NCBI GenBank assembly: GCA_963815325.1
Contig: CAWFGG010000002.1
Coordinates: 62,001 to 126,000 of the forward strand
Source: JABDII01 sp963815325
GTDB lineage: Bacteria; Gemmatimonadota; Gemmatimonadetes; Gemmatimonadales; GWC2-71-9
DNA length: 64,000 nucleotides
Reading direction: 5' to 3'
Shown here piece by piece: positions 47,225 to 57,064 of this stretch (position 1 is its first letter; each line of letters opens with the position of its first letter). A model generated the notes under the pieces. That model did no database searches. It had not been told where the DNA came from and was given only the letters and a program-made list of their open reading frames with translations. The position numbers and the translations under genes were made by a program.

Positions 47225-48581
47225 GGTTCTGCACCAGCGCGTCGACGTGGTTCATGCTTACCAGCTCGACGCCGGGCACCCGAGTCGCGCCGCGGCCGGA
47301 GCCGAACACTGTGTGGAACCCGAGCCTGGATGCTTCGGCCAGCCGCCGGTCGAGCCCGGCGATGGGTCGCACTTCCCCGCCGAGCCCGATCTCCCCGACA
47401 TAGAGTCCGTCGGCGGGCGTCGGGCGGTTACAGAGGCTCGATACCAGGGCCGCCGCCACCGCCAAGTCGGCGGCGGGTTCGGTGACCCGCACGCCCCCAC
47501 TCACTTGGACGAACACGTCCTGGTTGGCGAATGACGAGCTGGTTCGGCGCTCGAGCACGGCCAGGAGCACGGCGAGCCGCCGCGGATCGAGTCCGGTGGC
47601 CACGCGCTGCGGCGTGCCGTACCCGGACGGTGACGCAAGCGCCTGGACCTCGACCAGCAGGGGGCGGGTGCCTTCGATGAGCGCGGTGACGGCGCTACCC
47701 GGACTTCCCACCGCACGCGCGGCAAGGAAGACGGCTGAGGGATTGGGGACGGGCTGGAGCCCGCGGTCGGTCATGGCAAACACGCCAAGCTCGTCGACCG
47801 ACCCGAAACGATTCTTGGTCGCGCGGAGCAGCCGATAGTCGAGGGTGGATTCCCCCTCGAAATAGAGGACAGTATCGACGATGTGTTCGAGGGTCTTCGG
47901 CCCAGCGATGCCGCCACCCTTGGTGACGTGTCCCACGACCATGACGGCCGTACCGCTATCCTTGGCGAAGCGCATGAGTGCCGCGGCCGACTCGCGGACC
48001 TGGCCGACGCTTCCCGGCGCGCTCTCGAGAGCGTCGGTATAGACCGTTTGGATGGAGTCAATCATCAACACCCGGGCCTCGAGGGCCGCGGCGGCGGCGC
48101 AGACGGCCTCGAGCCGGGTTTCGCCCAGCACGTGGACCGATCCCGTGTCTTCCTCGAGCCGTGCGGCCCGGAGCTGCAGCTGCTCGGGGGATTCCTCGCC
48201 GCTGGCGTAGAGCACCGCGTGCCCCTCGGTTTCGAGTCGTGCCGCGGCTTGCAGCAGCAGCGTCGACTTCCCGATGCCCGGCTCTCCGCCGATGAGCGTG
48301 AGCGATCCGGGCACGATACCGCCACCCAGAACGAAATCGAACTCGTCGAGGCCGGTCTTCCAGCGGGAGAGGCGCGGCGTTGCCAGGTCGATCAGACGGT
48401 GGGGTGCGGCGGGGTGTACCAGGTCGGTGCGAGAACGTATTCCGCGGGGTCCCGCGGGCTCGGCAACCGGTTCCTCGGTAACGGAGTTCCACGCGCCGCA
48501 GCCGTCACAGCGCCCAACCCATTTGGGGTGCTGATGGCCACACTCGGCGCAGCAGTAGACCGACCGGACCTTACGCGCCAT
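47214..48581 (-). CDS. radA: DNA repair protein RadA
   Basis: Branch-migration ATPase of recombination. The 455-residue protein has an N-terminal C4 zinc finger (CAECGHQHPKWVGRCDGC), Walker A GGEPGIGKST, Walker B region VLMIDSIQT, the RadA-specific KNRFGS and a Lon-like C-terminal domain (DLAVAAALVSS, GEIGLGGEVRP). It overlaps dnaB by 11 bases. Confidence 0.95.
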   Translation of the reverse strand: MARKVRSVYCCAECGHQHPKWVGRCDGCGAWNSVTEEPVAEPAGPRGIRSRTDLVHPAAPHRLIDLATPRLSRWKTGLDEFDFVLGGGIVPGSLTLIGGEPGIGKSTLLLQAAARLETEGHAVLYASGEESPEQLQLRAARLEEDTGSVHVLGETRLEAVCAAAAALEARVLMIDSIQTVYTDALESAPGSVGQVRESAAALMRFAKDSGTAVMVVGHVTKGGGIAGPKTLEHIVDTVLYFEGESTLDYRLLRATKNRFGSVDELGVFAMTDRGLQPVPNPSAVFLAARAVGSPGSAVTALIEGTRPLLVEVQALASPSGYGTPQRVATGLDPRRLAVLLAVLERRTSSSFANQDVFVQVSGGVRVTEPAADLAVAAALVSSLCNRPTPADGLYVGEIGLGGEVRPIAGLDRRLAEASRLGFHTVFGSGRGATRVPGVELVSMNHVDALVQNLAA

Positions 48582-49974
48582 TGCCGGACGGCTCGGGCCG
48601 ATCCGTGAAGCTTTCGAAACGGGTGAAGGATTTATGGAAGAACAACTCGACCTTGCCTGTGGGCCCGTTGCGGTGCTTGCCGACGATGATTTCCGCCTTG
48701 CCCTCGAGACTGTTGCCGTCTTTGTCGACCGGCCCCTCGTACATCTCGGGTCGGTGAATGAAGATCACGATATCGGCGTCTTGTTCGATGGCGCCGGAGT
48801 CCCTCAAATCGGACAGGATCGGCCGGCGATCGCCACCACGCTGTTCCGACGCCCGCGACAATTGCGACAGTGCGACAACGGGAATGTCCAATTCCTTGGC
48901 CAGGCTCTTGAGCGACCGTGAGATTTCGGAGATTTCCTGGACCCGGTTCTCCGCGCGGTCGGGGCCACGCATGAGCTGGAGGTAATCGACGATGACCAGA
49001 CTGATATCGTGCTCCACCTTGAGCCGCCGAGCTTTGGACCGCATCTCCAACAGATTGAGCGCCGGGGTGTCGTCGATCCATAGCTTGCAGTTTTGCAGGA
49101 CGCCGGCCGCCCGGGCCAACCGCGTGAAGTCTTCGTCGCGCAATCGACCCTGACGGACGCGCTGGCTATCCACCATTGCCTCAGCGCACAGCATCCGCTG
49201 CACCAAGGCCTCCTTGGACATCTCGAGCGAGAAGATGGCCACGCCGCAGTCGGTCTCGACCGAGGCGTGCGTGGCAAGGTTCAGGCACAACGCCGTCTTT
49301 CCCATCGAGGGCCGGGCCGCGACGATGACCAGTTCGGCTCTTTGAAAGCCGGATGTCATTTCATCCAAATCTGCGAACCCGCTCGCGACGCCGGTAATAC
49401 TTTTGCCACTGCGCTGGAGCGATTCGATGCGCTCCATGGTGGGCCACAGCATCTCCTTGATGCGCATGAACCCTTCGTCCCCGCGCTCCTGGGAGATTTG
49501 AAAGATGCGCGATTCGGCGGTGTCCAGCAGATCGCCGGCAGTGCTGCGGCCTTCATATGCCTCGGAGATGACCGACGTGGCGGTCTCGATCAACCGGCGA
49601 AGGATGGCCTTGTCGCGGACGATCTTCGCGTGGTATTCGAGGTTGGCCGTGGTCGGCACGGCATCGACCAGTTCAGCCAGATAATCCACGCCGCCTGCCG
49701 CTTCCAATTCGCCACGGCGAAGCAGTTCATCATTGAGGGTCACATGGTCGATGACGACCCGGCGCTCGGTGAGCGCCAGCATGGTGCGGAAGAGCCGTCG
49801 ATGGGCCTCCCGGTAGAACATGGTGTCGTCGAGCAGTTCCGCTGCGCGCAGGGCCGCGTCCTGGTCGAGGAGCATGGCGGCGAGCACCGCCTGCTCGGCC
49901 TCCGCGCTCCATGGCGCCGAGCGGCCGACGTAGGGATCAGCGGTCGAGAAGTTGCCGGGCGATACGGACGTCAT
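48571..49974 (-). CDS. dnaB: Replicative DNA helicase
   Basis: Hexameric helicase that unwinds the fork and loads primase. The 467-residue protein has the N-terminal helical domain (EAEQAVLAAMLL), a linker, Walker A ARPSMGKTA, Walker B IVDYLQLM and the SQLSRASEQR and HRNGPTG motifs. No intein is seen. The start overlaps the uracil-DNA glycosylase gene by 38 bases. Confidence 0.96.
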   Translation of the reverse strand: MTSVSPGNFSTADPYVGRSAPWSAEAEQAVLAAMLLDQDAALRAAELLDDTMFYREAHRRLFRTMLALTERRVVIDHVTLNDELLRRGELEAAGGVDYLAELVDAVPTTANLEYHAKIVRDKAILRRLIETATSVISEAYEGRSTAGDLLDTAESRIFQISQERGDEGFMRIKEMLWPTMERIESLQRSGKSITGVASGFADLDEMTSGFQRAELVIVAARPSMGKTALCLNLATHASVETDCGVAIFSLEMSKEALVQRMLCAEAMVDSQRVRQGRLRDEDFTRLARAAGVLQNCKLWIDDTPALNLLEMRSKARRLKVEHDISLVIVDYLQLMRGPDRAENRVQEISEISRSLKSLAKELDIPVVALSQLSRASEQRGGDRRPILSDLRDSGAIEQDADIVIFIHRPEMYEGPVDKDGNSLEGKAEIIVGKHRNGPTGKVELFFHKSFTRFESFTDRPEPSGNGA

Positions 49975-50701
49975 CCCAGGTGGGCTTCTTCCAGTTCGGG
50001 TTGCGGAGCAAGGCCGCCGGATGGTACGTGACGATCAGCGGGATGCCGCCAAACGCATGGACCGCTCCGCGCAAGTCTCCAAGACTCTTTCGAACGCCAA
50101 GCAAACCCTCCGCGGCCGTCCCGCCAAGCGCGACGATGACCTTTGGTGCGATCAGCGTGATCTGGCGGTGAAGGTACGGGAGGCAGGCCGCGGCTTCATC
50201 CGGCAAAGGCTTCCGGTTCTGCGGAGGCCGGCACTTGACGATATTCGCTATGAATACACTCTGCCGCGAGATATCGATTGCCGCAAGTATCTCGTCCAGG
50301 AGCTTCCCCGCCGGCCCCACAAACGGGCGCCCGGTGGCATCCTCGCGCGCACCGGGCCCTTCCCCGATCAGCATGAGCCGCGCGGCTGCATGACCCTCTC
50401 CCGGGACGCCATGGGTGCGGCTCTCACAGAGCGGGCAGCGGGTGCAACCCCGCACCGCCTCCGCGAGTGCGTCGAGCGACGGGTAGGTCTCCGCTGTTTC
50501 GATCAAGGATGGCTCGGGCAGGTCCACGGTGAGGCCGGGGCCCGGAATCGGCGGCGCATCGCGCTTCCAAGCCGGCTCGTCCGCCGATCGGGGAGCGGGC
50601 CCGGCCGTCTCAGCGGACATTTCCAGCTGCCGGGTGGGCAGAATCACTTCGGGGCCGCCGAGTTCCGCCTGCTGCGCGAGGTATCGGCGTCTAAGGGACA
50701 A
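49937..50701 (-). CDS. udg: Uracil-DNA glycosylase, family 4/5 (iron-sulfur type)
   Basis: Removes uracil from DNA. Motifs: CTRCPLC with later cysteines for a [4Fe-4S] cluster, GEGPGAREDATGRPFVGPAGKLL, NIVKCRPPQNRKP, VIVALGGTA and TYHPAALLRNP. These match the thermophile-type single-domain UDGs that are widespread in bacteria. The start is uncertain: I prefer the TTG at 50701 with GGAG seven bases upstream; the frame is also open to 50737, and an ATG at 50620 would shorten the variable N-terminus. Confidence 0.9.
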   Translation of the reverse strand: MSLRRRYLAQQAELGGPEVILPTRQLEMSAETAGPAPRSADEPAWKRDAPPIPGPGLTVDLPEPSLIETAETYPSLDALAEAVRGCTRCPLCESRTHGVPGEGHAAARLMLIGEGPGAREDATGRPFVGPAGKLLDEILAAIDISRQSVFIANIVKCRPPQNRKPLPDEAAACLPYLHRQITLIAPKVIVALGGTAAEGLLGVRKSLGDLRGAVHAFGGIPLIVTYHPAALLRNPNWKKPTWDDVRIARQLLDR

Positions 50702-51887
50702 GATACCGCTCCACTCGCTGGAGGATGCCCACCGCAACGTCGCGTTTCGATTGCAGCGGAAGGTCCCACTCGTCGTGGGTCTTGGACACGATCGTCACGC
50801 GGTTGGTGTCGACATCGAAACCCGCACCAGGCTCCAGGGCGTCGTTGATCACGATCAGGTCGAGCCCCTTCTGCTCGAGCTTGGTGCGTCCCTTGGCCAC
50901 GGCGTCCCCGGTTTCCAGCGCGAACCCAACGATGATGCTTCCCGTCTTGCGCACGGCGCGGGTCGCGCCCAGGATATCGGCCGTCGGTTCGAGCTGAAGC
51001 GACCAATCGCCCGTGCTGCGTGGTCGCTTGGTATCGCTCGCCGAGGTTGGGCGATAATCCGAGGGCGCGGCAGCCATGATGAGCACGTCGGCCTGGGGTA
51101 ACTCGCGGCGAACCGCCTCTTCGAGTTCATCCGTGGTCTCGATCCGCACCACGCGGGCACCGACCGGGGCCGGCAGTGCGGTCGGCCCGGTGATCAACGT
51201 GACATCGGCGCCGCGCTCCCATGCCACCTCCGCCAGACGATGCCCCATCCGACCGCTCGACCGGTTGCTCACGAACCGAATGGGGTCGATCGCTTCCCGC
51301 GTGGGGCCGGCGGTAACTAACACTCGCCGACCGCTGAGCGGGCCGCTCCCGGCCACCAACCGAAGCACGTGGGCCAGGATCACCTCGGGTTCGCTCATCC
51401 GGCCCGGCAGGCTGGAGGGTCCTTCCGCCAAGGCCCCGGCATCGGGCCCGACGAACCGCACGCCGCGTGACTCGAGCGTCGCGAGATTCGCCTGGGTCGC
51501 GGGGTGGGCAAACATGGCGTCGTTCATCGCGGGCGCCATGAGAATGGGGACGGTGGCTGCGACCAGGATGGTCGTCAGCAAGTCATCGGCCAACCCTTGG
51601 GCCGCGCGGGCTATCACATGCGCGGTGGCCGGGGCGACGACGATGAGATCGGACTCCTGCGCCAATCGCACGTGATCGAGCGCATGGCCTGGTTCCCAGA
51701 CCGAGCGAAGCACCGGCTGGTGCGTGAGGGCCTCAAAGGTGGCGGGGCCGATGAACTCGGCGGCCCCGCGTGTCATGACGGTGGTAACCAACGCGCCGCG
51801 TTCCGTCAGAGCCCGGGCGAGATAGCAGCTCTTGTAGCTGGCAATCCCACCCGAAAGACCGAGGAGGACGCGGCGTCCCGCCAGCAC
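50691..51887 (-). CDS. coaBC: Bifunctional phosphopantothenoylcysteine decarboxylase/synthase
   Basis: Two consecutive steps of coenzyme A synthesis. The N-terminal flavoprotein domain has GLSGGIASYKSCYLARAL, the catalytic histidine region LDHVRLAQ and APAMNDAM; the C-terminal synthase domain has VLVTAGPTREAIDPIRFVSN and SSGRMG. The 398-residue length is normal. The substrate flap, which usually carries a cysteine in an ACG-x-x-G-x-GRM pattern, reads GALAEGPSSLPGRM here, without the cysteine. Confidence 0.95.
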   Translation of the reverse strand: MLAGRRVLLGLSGGIASYKSCYLARALTERGALVTTVMTRGAAEFIGPATFEALTHQPVLRSVWEPGHALDHVRLAQESDLIVVAPATAHVIARAAQGLADDLLTTILVAATVPILMAPAMNDAMFAHPATQANLATLESRGVRFVGPDAGALAEGPSSLPGRMSEPEVILAHVLRLVAGSGPLSGRRVLVTAGPTREAIDPIRFVSNRSSGRMGHRLAEVAWERGADVTLITGPTALPAPVGARVVRIETTDELEEAVRRELPQADVLIMAAAPSDYRPTSASDTKRPRSTGDWSLQLEPTADILGATRAVRKTGSIIVGFALETGDAVAKGRTKLEQKGLDLIVINDALEPGAGFDVDTNRVTIVSKTHDEWDLPLQSKRDVAVGILQRVERYLVP

Positions 51888-51889
51888 GA

Positions 51890-52105
51890 TTACGCCTCGG
51901 AACGGCGGCGGCGGACCAGCTTGTAGGACAGCTCCTGCCGAGCCAGCGCGTCGAGCGCCGTCGTCGTGAGCTTCTCGTCTCGATCGGCGAGACGGTCCCG
52001 GGGGAACTCGTTCAGGTATCGCGCAAACCGCGACGCGACGAGAACACCGAGGTATTTGTTGCCGTCAGCGGCAGCGGCTGCGTCGTGCGGGGTGTAGATC
52101 TTCAT
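51890..52105 (-). CDS. rpoZ: RNA polymerase omega subunit
   Basis: Small RNA polymerase assembly subunit, 71 residues. The sequence GNKYLGVLVASRFARYLNE resembles the conserved helix of omega, and KLTTTALDAL matches its next segment. The gmk-rpoZ-coaBC order is the classical one and supports the call. It starts 4 bases inside the end of gmk. Confidence 0.87.
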   Translation of the reverse strand: MKIYTPHDAAAAADGNKYLGVLVASRFARYLNEFPRDRLADRDEKLTTTALDALARQELSYKLVRRRRSEA

Positions 52106-52770
52106 CGATTGTGCTCCTTCGCTCGTGCGCGTTCCCGAAAACCGGCCGCCGCTGCCAGGACATCACGACGGAATGAGTCGATCATGTCCGAGAGCCCGGC
52201 GTGTCGCTCGACCCGCCTCGCCTCGGCTTCCACTATAGCCTCGACCTGATGGACTGCATGCCCCAAGTCGTCGTTGACCACCAGGTAGTCATACTCCCGA
52301 GCAGCTTGTACCTCCTCTGCCGCTGCAAGCAGCCGACCGGCGACGACACCGAGATCGTCCGTCTTCCGGGCCTCGAGCCGCGCCGTCAACACTTCGACCG
52401 CGGGCGGCAGAATGAAGACCAGGACCGCATCGGGCCGTTGCCGGCGTACTTGCCGGCCACCCTCCACCTCGATATCGAGCACCGCGTGACGACCGGCCTC
52501 CACGATGGCACGGATCTCACGCGTGAGTGTGCCGTATCGGTGGCCCTCGTACGACGCCGTCTCCAGGAACTCTCCTGCCGCCTCCCGGCGCCGGAACTCC
52601 TCGGGAGCCAGGAAATGGTAGTCGACTCCGTCCCGCTCGCCCGGCCGCATCGGCCTGGTCGTGGCGGAGACCGAAAACGCCATGTCGGTCCGCCGCTCGA
52701 TCAGCCGCCGCGCGATTGTCGTCTTGCCACCACCCGACGGTGACGAGAGCACGAGGAGAAGACCCGTCAC
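52102..52770 (-). CDS. gmk: Guanylate kinase
   Basis: Phosphorylates GMP to GDP. The 222-residue protein has the P-loop LSSPSGGGKTTIA, the GMP-binding SATTRPMRPGERDGVDYHF and DIEVEGGRQVR. It has a short basic C-terminal tail and overlaps yicC by 4 bases. Confidence 0.96.
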   Translation of the reverse strand: MTGLLLVLSSPSGGGKTTIARRLIERRTDMAFSVSATTRPMRPGERDGVDYHFLAPEEFRRREAAGEFLETASYEGHRYGTLTREIRAIVEAGRHAVLDIEVEGGRQVRRQRPDAVLVFILPPAVEVLTARLEARKTDDLGVVAGRLLAAAEEVQAAREYDYLVVNDDLGHAVHQVEAIVEAEARRVERHAGLSDMIDSFRRDVLAAAAGFRERARAKEHNR

Positions 52771-53642
52771 TCGATGTTCTCGAGCTGCTCGCGGAGTTTC
52801 TCGAGATCACCCTTCATGTCTATGACCTGCGCCGCAATCTCCGCGTCGTTGGCCTTCGACCCGAGCGTGTTGATCTCGCGCCCCATTTCCTGCGCCAGAA
52901 AACCCAGCCGCTTTCCGACCGCCCCGTCCGTATCGAGAGAGTCCCGGGCCGCAGCGACGTGGGCGCGCAGCCGGACGAGTTCTTCGGTCAGGTCGACCTT
53001 GTCGGCGATCAGAGCGACTTCCAGTGCCAACCGGCTCTCGTCGATCTGCCGCCCGTCCAAGAGGTCGGCCACCGCTTGTCGGAGCCGGTCGCGCTCCCGC
53101 GTGAGCCGCTCCGGGGCCCTGGCCGCCACTGCCGCGGCAAAACTTTCCAGCCGATCGAGCCGGTGGCGCATTTCGGCAACCAGCACTGCCCCTTCGCGCC
53201 GGCGCATCGCCTTGCACTCGGCGACGGCTTCGAGCACGATGGCCTCGACGTCGCTCCAGGCAACCGTCAGTTCGGTCGCCACCGAGCCGAGCACGTCAGG
53301 TTGCCGCGCAACCAGGCCGACATCGATTTCGCCGCCGATCCCGAGCGCGGTCTGGAGTTCGCGCAAATGGGCTACAACCGCTCGGGCACGCTCCAGATTC
53401 AAATAGAGCGAGGAGTCCCCCTCCTGGGGGTGCACCGCCCACCGCCCGGTCACCGCGATGTGGCCCCGCTCGAAGTCGCGGCGCAACTGCTCGCGCAGGT
53501 CGGGCTCGAGGACGGCCAAGTTGGCAGGCAGCTTGAGGGCGATGTTGAAGAAACGGTGATTGACCGTGCGGATCTCGACCCGCAACCGTCCTCCCGCAAC
53601 CATCCCCTCACCCGCTCCGAATCCCGTCATGCTGTGGGCCAC
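52767..53642 (-). CDS. yicC: YicC-family endoribonuclease-related protein
   Basis: YicC-family protein, 291 residues, in the usual place before gmk. The start region VAHSMTGFGAGEG aligns with the family MIRSMTGFG, so I choose GTG at 53642; GGAGG lies 7 bases upstream. Further marks are EIRTVNHRFFNI and the C-terminal GKRLGFLAQEMGREINTLGSK. Members act as endoribonucleases on small RNAs. Confidence 0.93.
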   Translation of the reverse strand: MAHSMTGFGAGEGMVAGGRLRVEIRTVNHRFFNIALKLPANLAVLEPDLREQLRRDFERGHIAVTGRWAVHPQEGDSSLYLNLERARAVVAHLRELQTALGIGGEIDVGLVARQPDVLGSVATELTVAWSDVEAIVLEAVAECKAMRRREGAVLVAEMRHRLDRLESFAAAVAARAPERLTRERDRLRQAVADLLDGRQIDESRLALEVALIADKVDLTEELVRLRAHVAAARDSLDTDGAVGKRLGFLAQEMGREINTLGSKANDAEIAAQVIDMKGDLEKLREQLENIE

Positions 53643-53761
53643 GCGCCGGCCTCCAGGCTCGGGTAAAGCCTTGTAAAATAGGCTCGTAACGGCATCAGCG
53701 GTAGCCCCGCCACATCCACGTGGTCGCCTCGCTCGGGCCCCGCCATCCCGGCCGCCCGGAC

Positions 53762-55558
53762 TCAGTTCAGGAATTCCCAGCGTACTCCCCACGTGGTGTT
53801 GAACGTGGGCACCGTGAACCCGGGCACGTAGGCGGCGTTGGTGCCTTGGAAGTTGTAGCGATCATAGAAGATGTGGAGCCGGCCGAGTTGGATTTGCGCC
53901 AGGCCTCGGAGGAGGGTTGCGCCGGGATGCACGAGCGCGGCCCCTGCCCCATCGCGGCCCAGGACCCCGGTGCCCCATCGTTCCACCGTGAGTTCCAATT
54001 TGAGGTCGAAAGTTCCACTCGGAAATTTCCGCAGAAAGCCCGACCGTATCGTCGCTTTTCCGACCATGTGCTCCGGTGGCTGGCCGTCCGGCACCGAGCT
54101 CCCCATGGGATCGCTGTACCACCCGGCGAGCGTGAGCCACGAGAGCGGCGCCACTCGGACGGCCGCCGTGAGCCACTCGGTCTCGGGCACTGCCGCGAGG
54201 GAGGCCACCGCGAGAAACGGCTGGAACGCCCTCGGCTGGAATGCGGCGGTCCGGCTCAACCCTACTTCCAGGCCCAGCCGCTTGCCGTGCCAGCCGGCCG
54301 AAACGCGTACATCCCGCAGGTCTTGGGCGGAATCGGCGTCCAGGGCCGGCGTCGCCACCACCGAGCCGATCCGAGCCGAACCGGACAGGATCACACCGAG
54401 TGGCAGACGGAGCCCGGCGCCGAGGCCGACCCAGGTGCTCGACCGATCGGCGTCGTGGCGCCCGTAATGCCCTTCCGCGTGGAACGACAGCCCCTCTACC
54501 GGCGACCACCCGGCCTCCGTGCCCAATTCGAGCGTGGTCCACCGCGACGCGCCGAACGCCGACACACCCAGCGAAAGGGTCGGAGCACGGTAGGCGACCG
54601 TGGCGCCATACCGATCCACCGCCTGTGTCACGCCGCTCCCGTCCCACGTGGTGCGGCCGTAGAGCACATCGATGCGGAGCGGCCGGTTGTCGGGTCCGCG
54701 CCGGCCGAAGAGCCGCACTTGGTAGTCGCTTCGCTTTCCCTCGAGACCCGACCCGATGGTGTCGGTCTGGCTTATTCCGAGAAACGGGTCCCGCTTGGGC
54801 TCGGTCCGCAACAACTGAGCCTGGACGCCGAAGCGCGGGGACGGGAGGTAGCCGACCTGTATCCAGTATTGGGTCTGCTCGTGGTCGCTCGCGACACCGC
54901 TGGCGGTAGGCGCGCTCAGGAAATCGGCGCCGAGCGAAAACCCGAGCCCGGACTTGAAGCGCCGCTCGAGCGCACCGTCGTAGCGCGCCACGTCGTCGTC
55001 ACCCGTCGCGATGCCGATCCGGGAACGCGCGGCCACACGATTGTGCCGTCGGGTAAAGAGCCGCACGCGGAGCAGCCCGGGCCACTGTTCCACCTCGATC
55101 CGTTCGAGCAGGCTGAGCGAAATCAGGACGGGATCCACAGTGAGGCTGTCCGGGCCGACGGGAAGGAACGGGAGACCATCGAGAAAGTACTCGACGGAGG
55201 CGGCCCCACGCCCCTGGTAGTTCGGCAGTTCCGGCCGTCCAATCCACCCGCCCCGCCACAGAAACACCCCCGGCACTTGAGCCAACAGGTCGCCGAGGGT
55301 TTGGGCATTGGCCCAATCGATCGAGTCTCTGGTGAACACGATGCGGCTTCCCGGCGCACCCACGCCCTCGGACCCGATGAGCGGAAAGACACCGACGCCC
55401 TCGGCCTCGAGGGCCCGCGCTTCGAGGAACCGCGCGGTCTGGTCGACCGTGTCCTGCGGGACCGAATCCCGTGGCAGGCTATCGGGGATCTGAGCGGACA
55501 GGCCGGACGCGATGGCGCCGAACGCGATCAAAGCGGCCAGGTGGTGCGCAACACGCAC
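53762..55558 (-). CDS. TonB-dependent-receptor-like outer-membrane protein
   Basis: 598 residues with a signal peptide (LAALIAFGAIASGLSAQ), a plug-like domain (TLGDLLAQVPGVFLWRGGW, YFLDGLPFLP, LERIEVEQWPG) and a long strand-rich barrel ending in WEFLN, with an aromatic residue near the C-terminus as outer-membrane barrels have. No clear TonB box is visible between the signal peptide and the plug. The substrate is unknown. It lies between pepA and yicC with an 18-base gap to pepA. Confidence 0.75.
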   Translation of the reverse strand: MRVAHHLAALIAFGAIASGLSAQIPDSLPRDSVPQDTVDQTARFLEARALEAEGVGVFPLIGSEGVGAPGSRIVFTRDSIDWANAQTLGDLLAQVPGVFLWRGGWIGRPELPNYQGRGAASVEYFLDGLPFLPVGPDSLTVDPVLISLSLLERIEVEQWPGLLRVRLFTRRHNRVAARSRIGIATGDDDVARYDGALERRFKSGLGFSLGADFLSAPTASGVASDHEQTQYWIQVGYLPSPRFGVQAQLLRTEPKRDPFLGISQTDTIGSGLEGKRSDYQVRLFGRRGPDNRPLRIDVLYGRTTWDGSGVTQAVDRYGATVAYRAPTLSLGVSAFGASRWTTLELGTEAGWSPVEGLSFHAEGHYGRHDADRSSTWVGLGAGLRLPLGVILSGSARIGSVVATPALDADSAQDLRDVRVSAGWHGKRLGLEVGLSRTAAFQPRAFQPFLAVASLAAVPETEWLTAAVRVAPLSWLTLAGWYSDPMGSSVPDGQPPEHMVGKATIRSGFLRKFPSGTFDLKLELTVERWGTGVLGRDGAGAALVHPGATLLRGLAQIQLGRLHIFYDRYNFQGTNAAYVPGFTVPTFNTTWGVRWEFLN

Positions 55559-55576
55559 GGCAGTCTCGCCGCGCCT

Positions 55577-57064
55577 TTAGGACTTACGTGACAGAACGAA
55601 GTCGCTCAGGAGTCGAACTCCACTCCCGGTGGGCCCCTTGACCCGCGTCGGCTTCTCGCGATCGGAATAGGCGGTGCCCGCAATGTCGAGATGGGCCCAG
55701 GGGAACCCCTCGACGAATTCGCGGAGGAACCACCCGGCGCTGATGGAGCCGGCCAGACGCCCACCCGAGTTCTTCACGTCGGCAATCTGAGACTTGATCA
55801 GTTCGCGGTACTCGTCCCACATCGGCAGCGGCCATGCCCGTTCCCCCGAGCGTTCGCCCGACGCTCGCAGGGCCTCAACGAGAGATTCGTCGTTGCCCAT
55901 CACCGCCATCGCGGCATCGCCCAACGCGATCACCACGGCACCGGTTAGCGTGGCGATGTCCACGGCGCAGGCGGGCTTGTATCGGCGGGCGTAGGACAGC
56001 GCATCGCACAGAATCAAGCGCCCTTCGGCGTCGGTGTTGACGATCTCGATGGTCTTTCCAAGATGCGCCCGCACCACATCCCCCGGCTTGATCGCGGTGC
56101 CGGATGGCATGTTCTCCGTGGCGGGGATCAGGCCCACCACGTTCAGCTTCGGTTTGAGCCGGCCCAGCATCTCGAACACCCCGAGGACGGCCGCTGCCCC
56201 CGACATGTCGAACTTCATCTCCTCCATGCTCGCCGCCGGCTTGATCGAGATGCCGCCGGTGTCGAACGTGACGCCCTTGCCCACGAGCACCACCGGCTTC
56301 CGTGCACCGCCACGGCGGTACTCCAGCACGATGAACCGCGGGTCCTCGGCGCTTCCTTGCGCGACCGCCATGAGGGCGGTCAGTCCTTCTTTCACGATGG
56401 CCCGTCGGTCGAGCACCGTCACCCCGAACTTGTGCCGGGTCCCCAGGTCCTTAGCGGACCGGGCCAAGTAGGCGGGCGTGCAGATATTGCCCGGCTGCAT
56501 TTGAAGGTCGCGCGCGAACGATTGGCCGGCACCGATGGCCGCACCGACCAGCTGCCCAGCCTCAACGGTCTTGGTCTTCCGGGGAGCCAGGATTTCCATC
56601 CGCTCGAGCAGTGGCCGCTCGTCGTCCTCTTTTCGGCGGAGCTCGATGAAGTCCCAGGCCCCAAACGCCGCGCCTTCGGCCATCGCCTGCCCGGCGGCCT
56701 TGGCCGCAACCAGGTCGAGCGCCTCAGCGGTCAGATAGAGCGCGGCCGTCCGAGCACCAATCGCCCGAGCGCGGCGTGCCGCAGTCGCGCTTGCTTCCCG
56801 GACGTGGGTCGGCACAATCTCCTTCGCCTCCCCCACCCCAACCAGAAGCACCCGATCGGCGAGTCCGGCGGGATGGAGCAGCGCTGTCTCGCCCGTCTTG
56901 CCAACGAAGTCACCGGACGCGTACACCCGTCCGAGCGCGCCGCCAAGGGTGCCGTCCAGTTGCTGGAGGCTCGCGGGCATCTTCCCCTTGAGCACGAGGA
57001 CGGCCAGGAGAGGGGTCGCATGGCGGTGAGGCGGGACGGGGAGAACGGCAGTGTCGAAGGCCAT
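55577..57064 (-). CDS. pepA: Leucyl aminopeptidase (M17 family)
   Basis: Cytosolic metal-dependent aminopeptidase that trims peptides. The 495-residue protein has the N-terminal macrodomain-like part and the C-terminal catalytic part with GKGVTFDTGGISIKP, MKFDMSGAAAVLG, the signature NTDAEGRLIL and DIATLTGAVV. The metal ligands expected in these motifs are all present. The ATG at 57064 has only a weak ribosome-binding sequence. Confidence 0.95.
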   Translation of the reverse strand: MAFDTAVLPVPPHRHATPLLAVLVLKGKMPASLQQLDGTLGGALGRVYASGDFVGKTGETALLHPAGLADRVLLVGVGEAKEIVPTHVREASATAARRARAIGARTAALYLTAEALDLVAAKAAGQAMAEGAAFGAWDFIELRRKEDDERPLLERMEILAPRKTKTVEAGQLVGAAIGAGQSFARDLQMQPGNICTPAYLARSAKDLGTRHKFGVTVLDRRAIVKEGLTALMAVAQGSAEDPRFIVLEYRRGGARKPVVLVGKGVTFDTGGISIKPAASMEEMKFDMSGAAAVLGVFEMLGRLKPKLNVVGLIPATENMPSGTAIKPGDVVRAHLGKTIEIVNTDAEGRLILCDALSYARRYKPACAVDIATLTGAVVIALGDAAMAVMGNDESLVEALRASGERSGERAWPLPMWDEYRELIKSQIADVKNSGGRLAGSISAGWFLREFVEGFPWAHLDIAGTAYSDREKPTRVKGPTGSGVRLLSDFVLSRKS

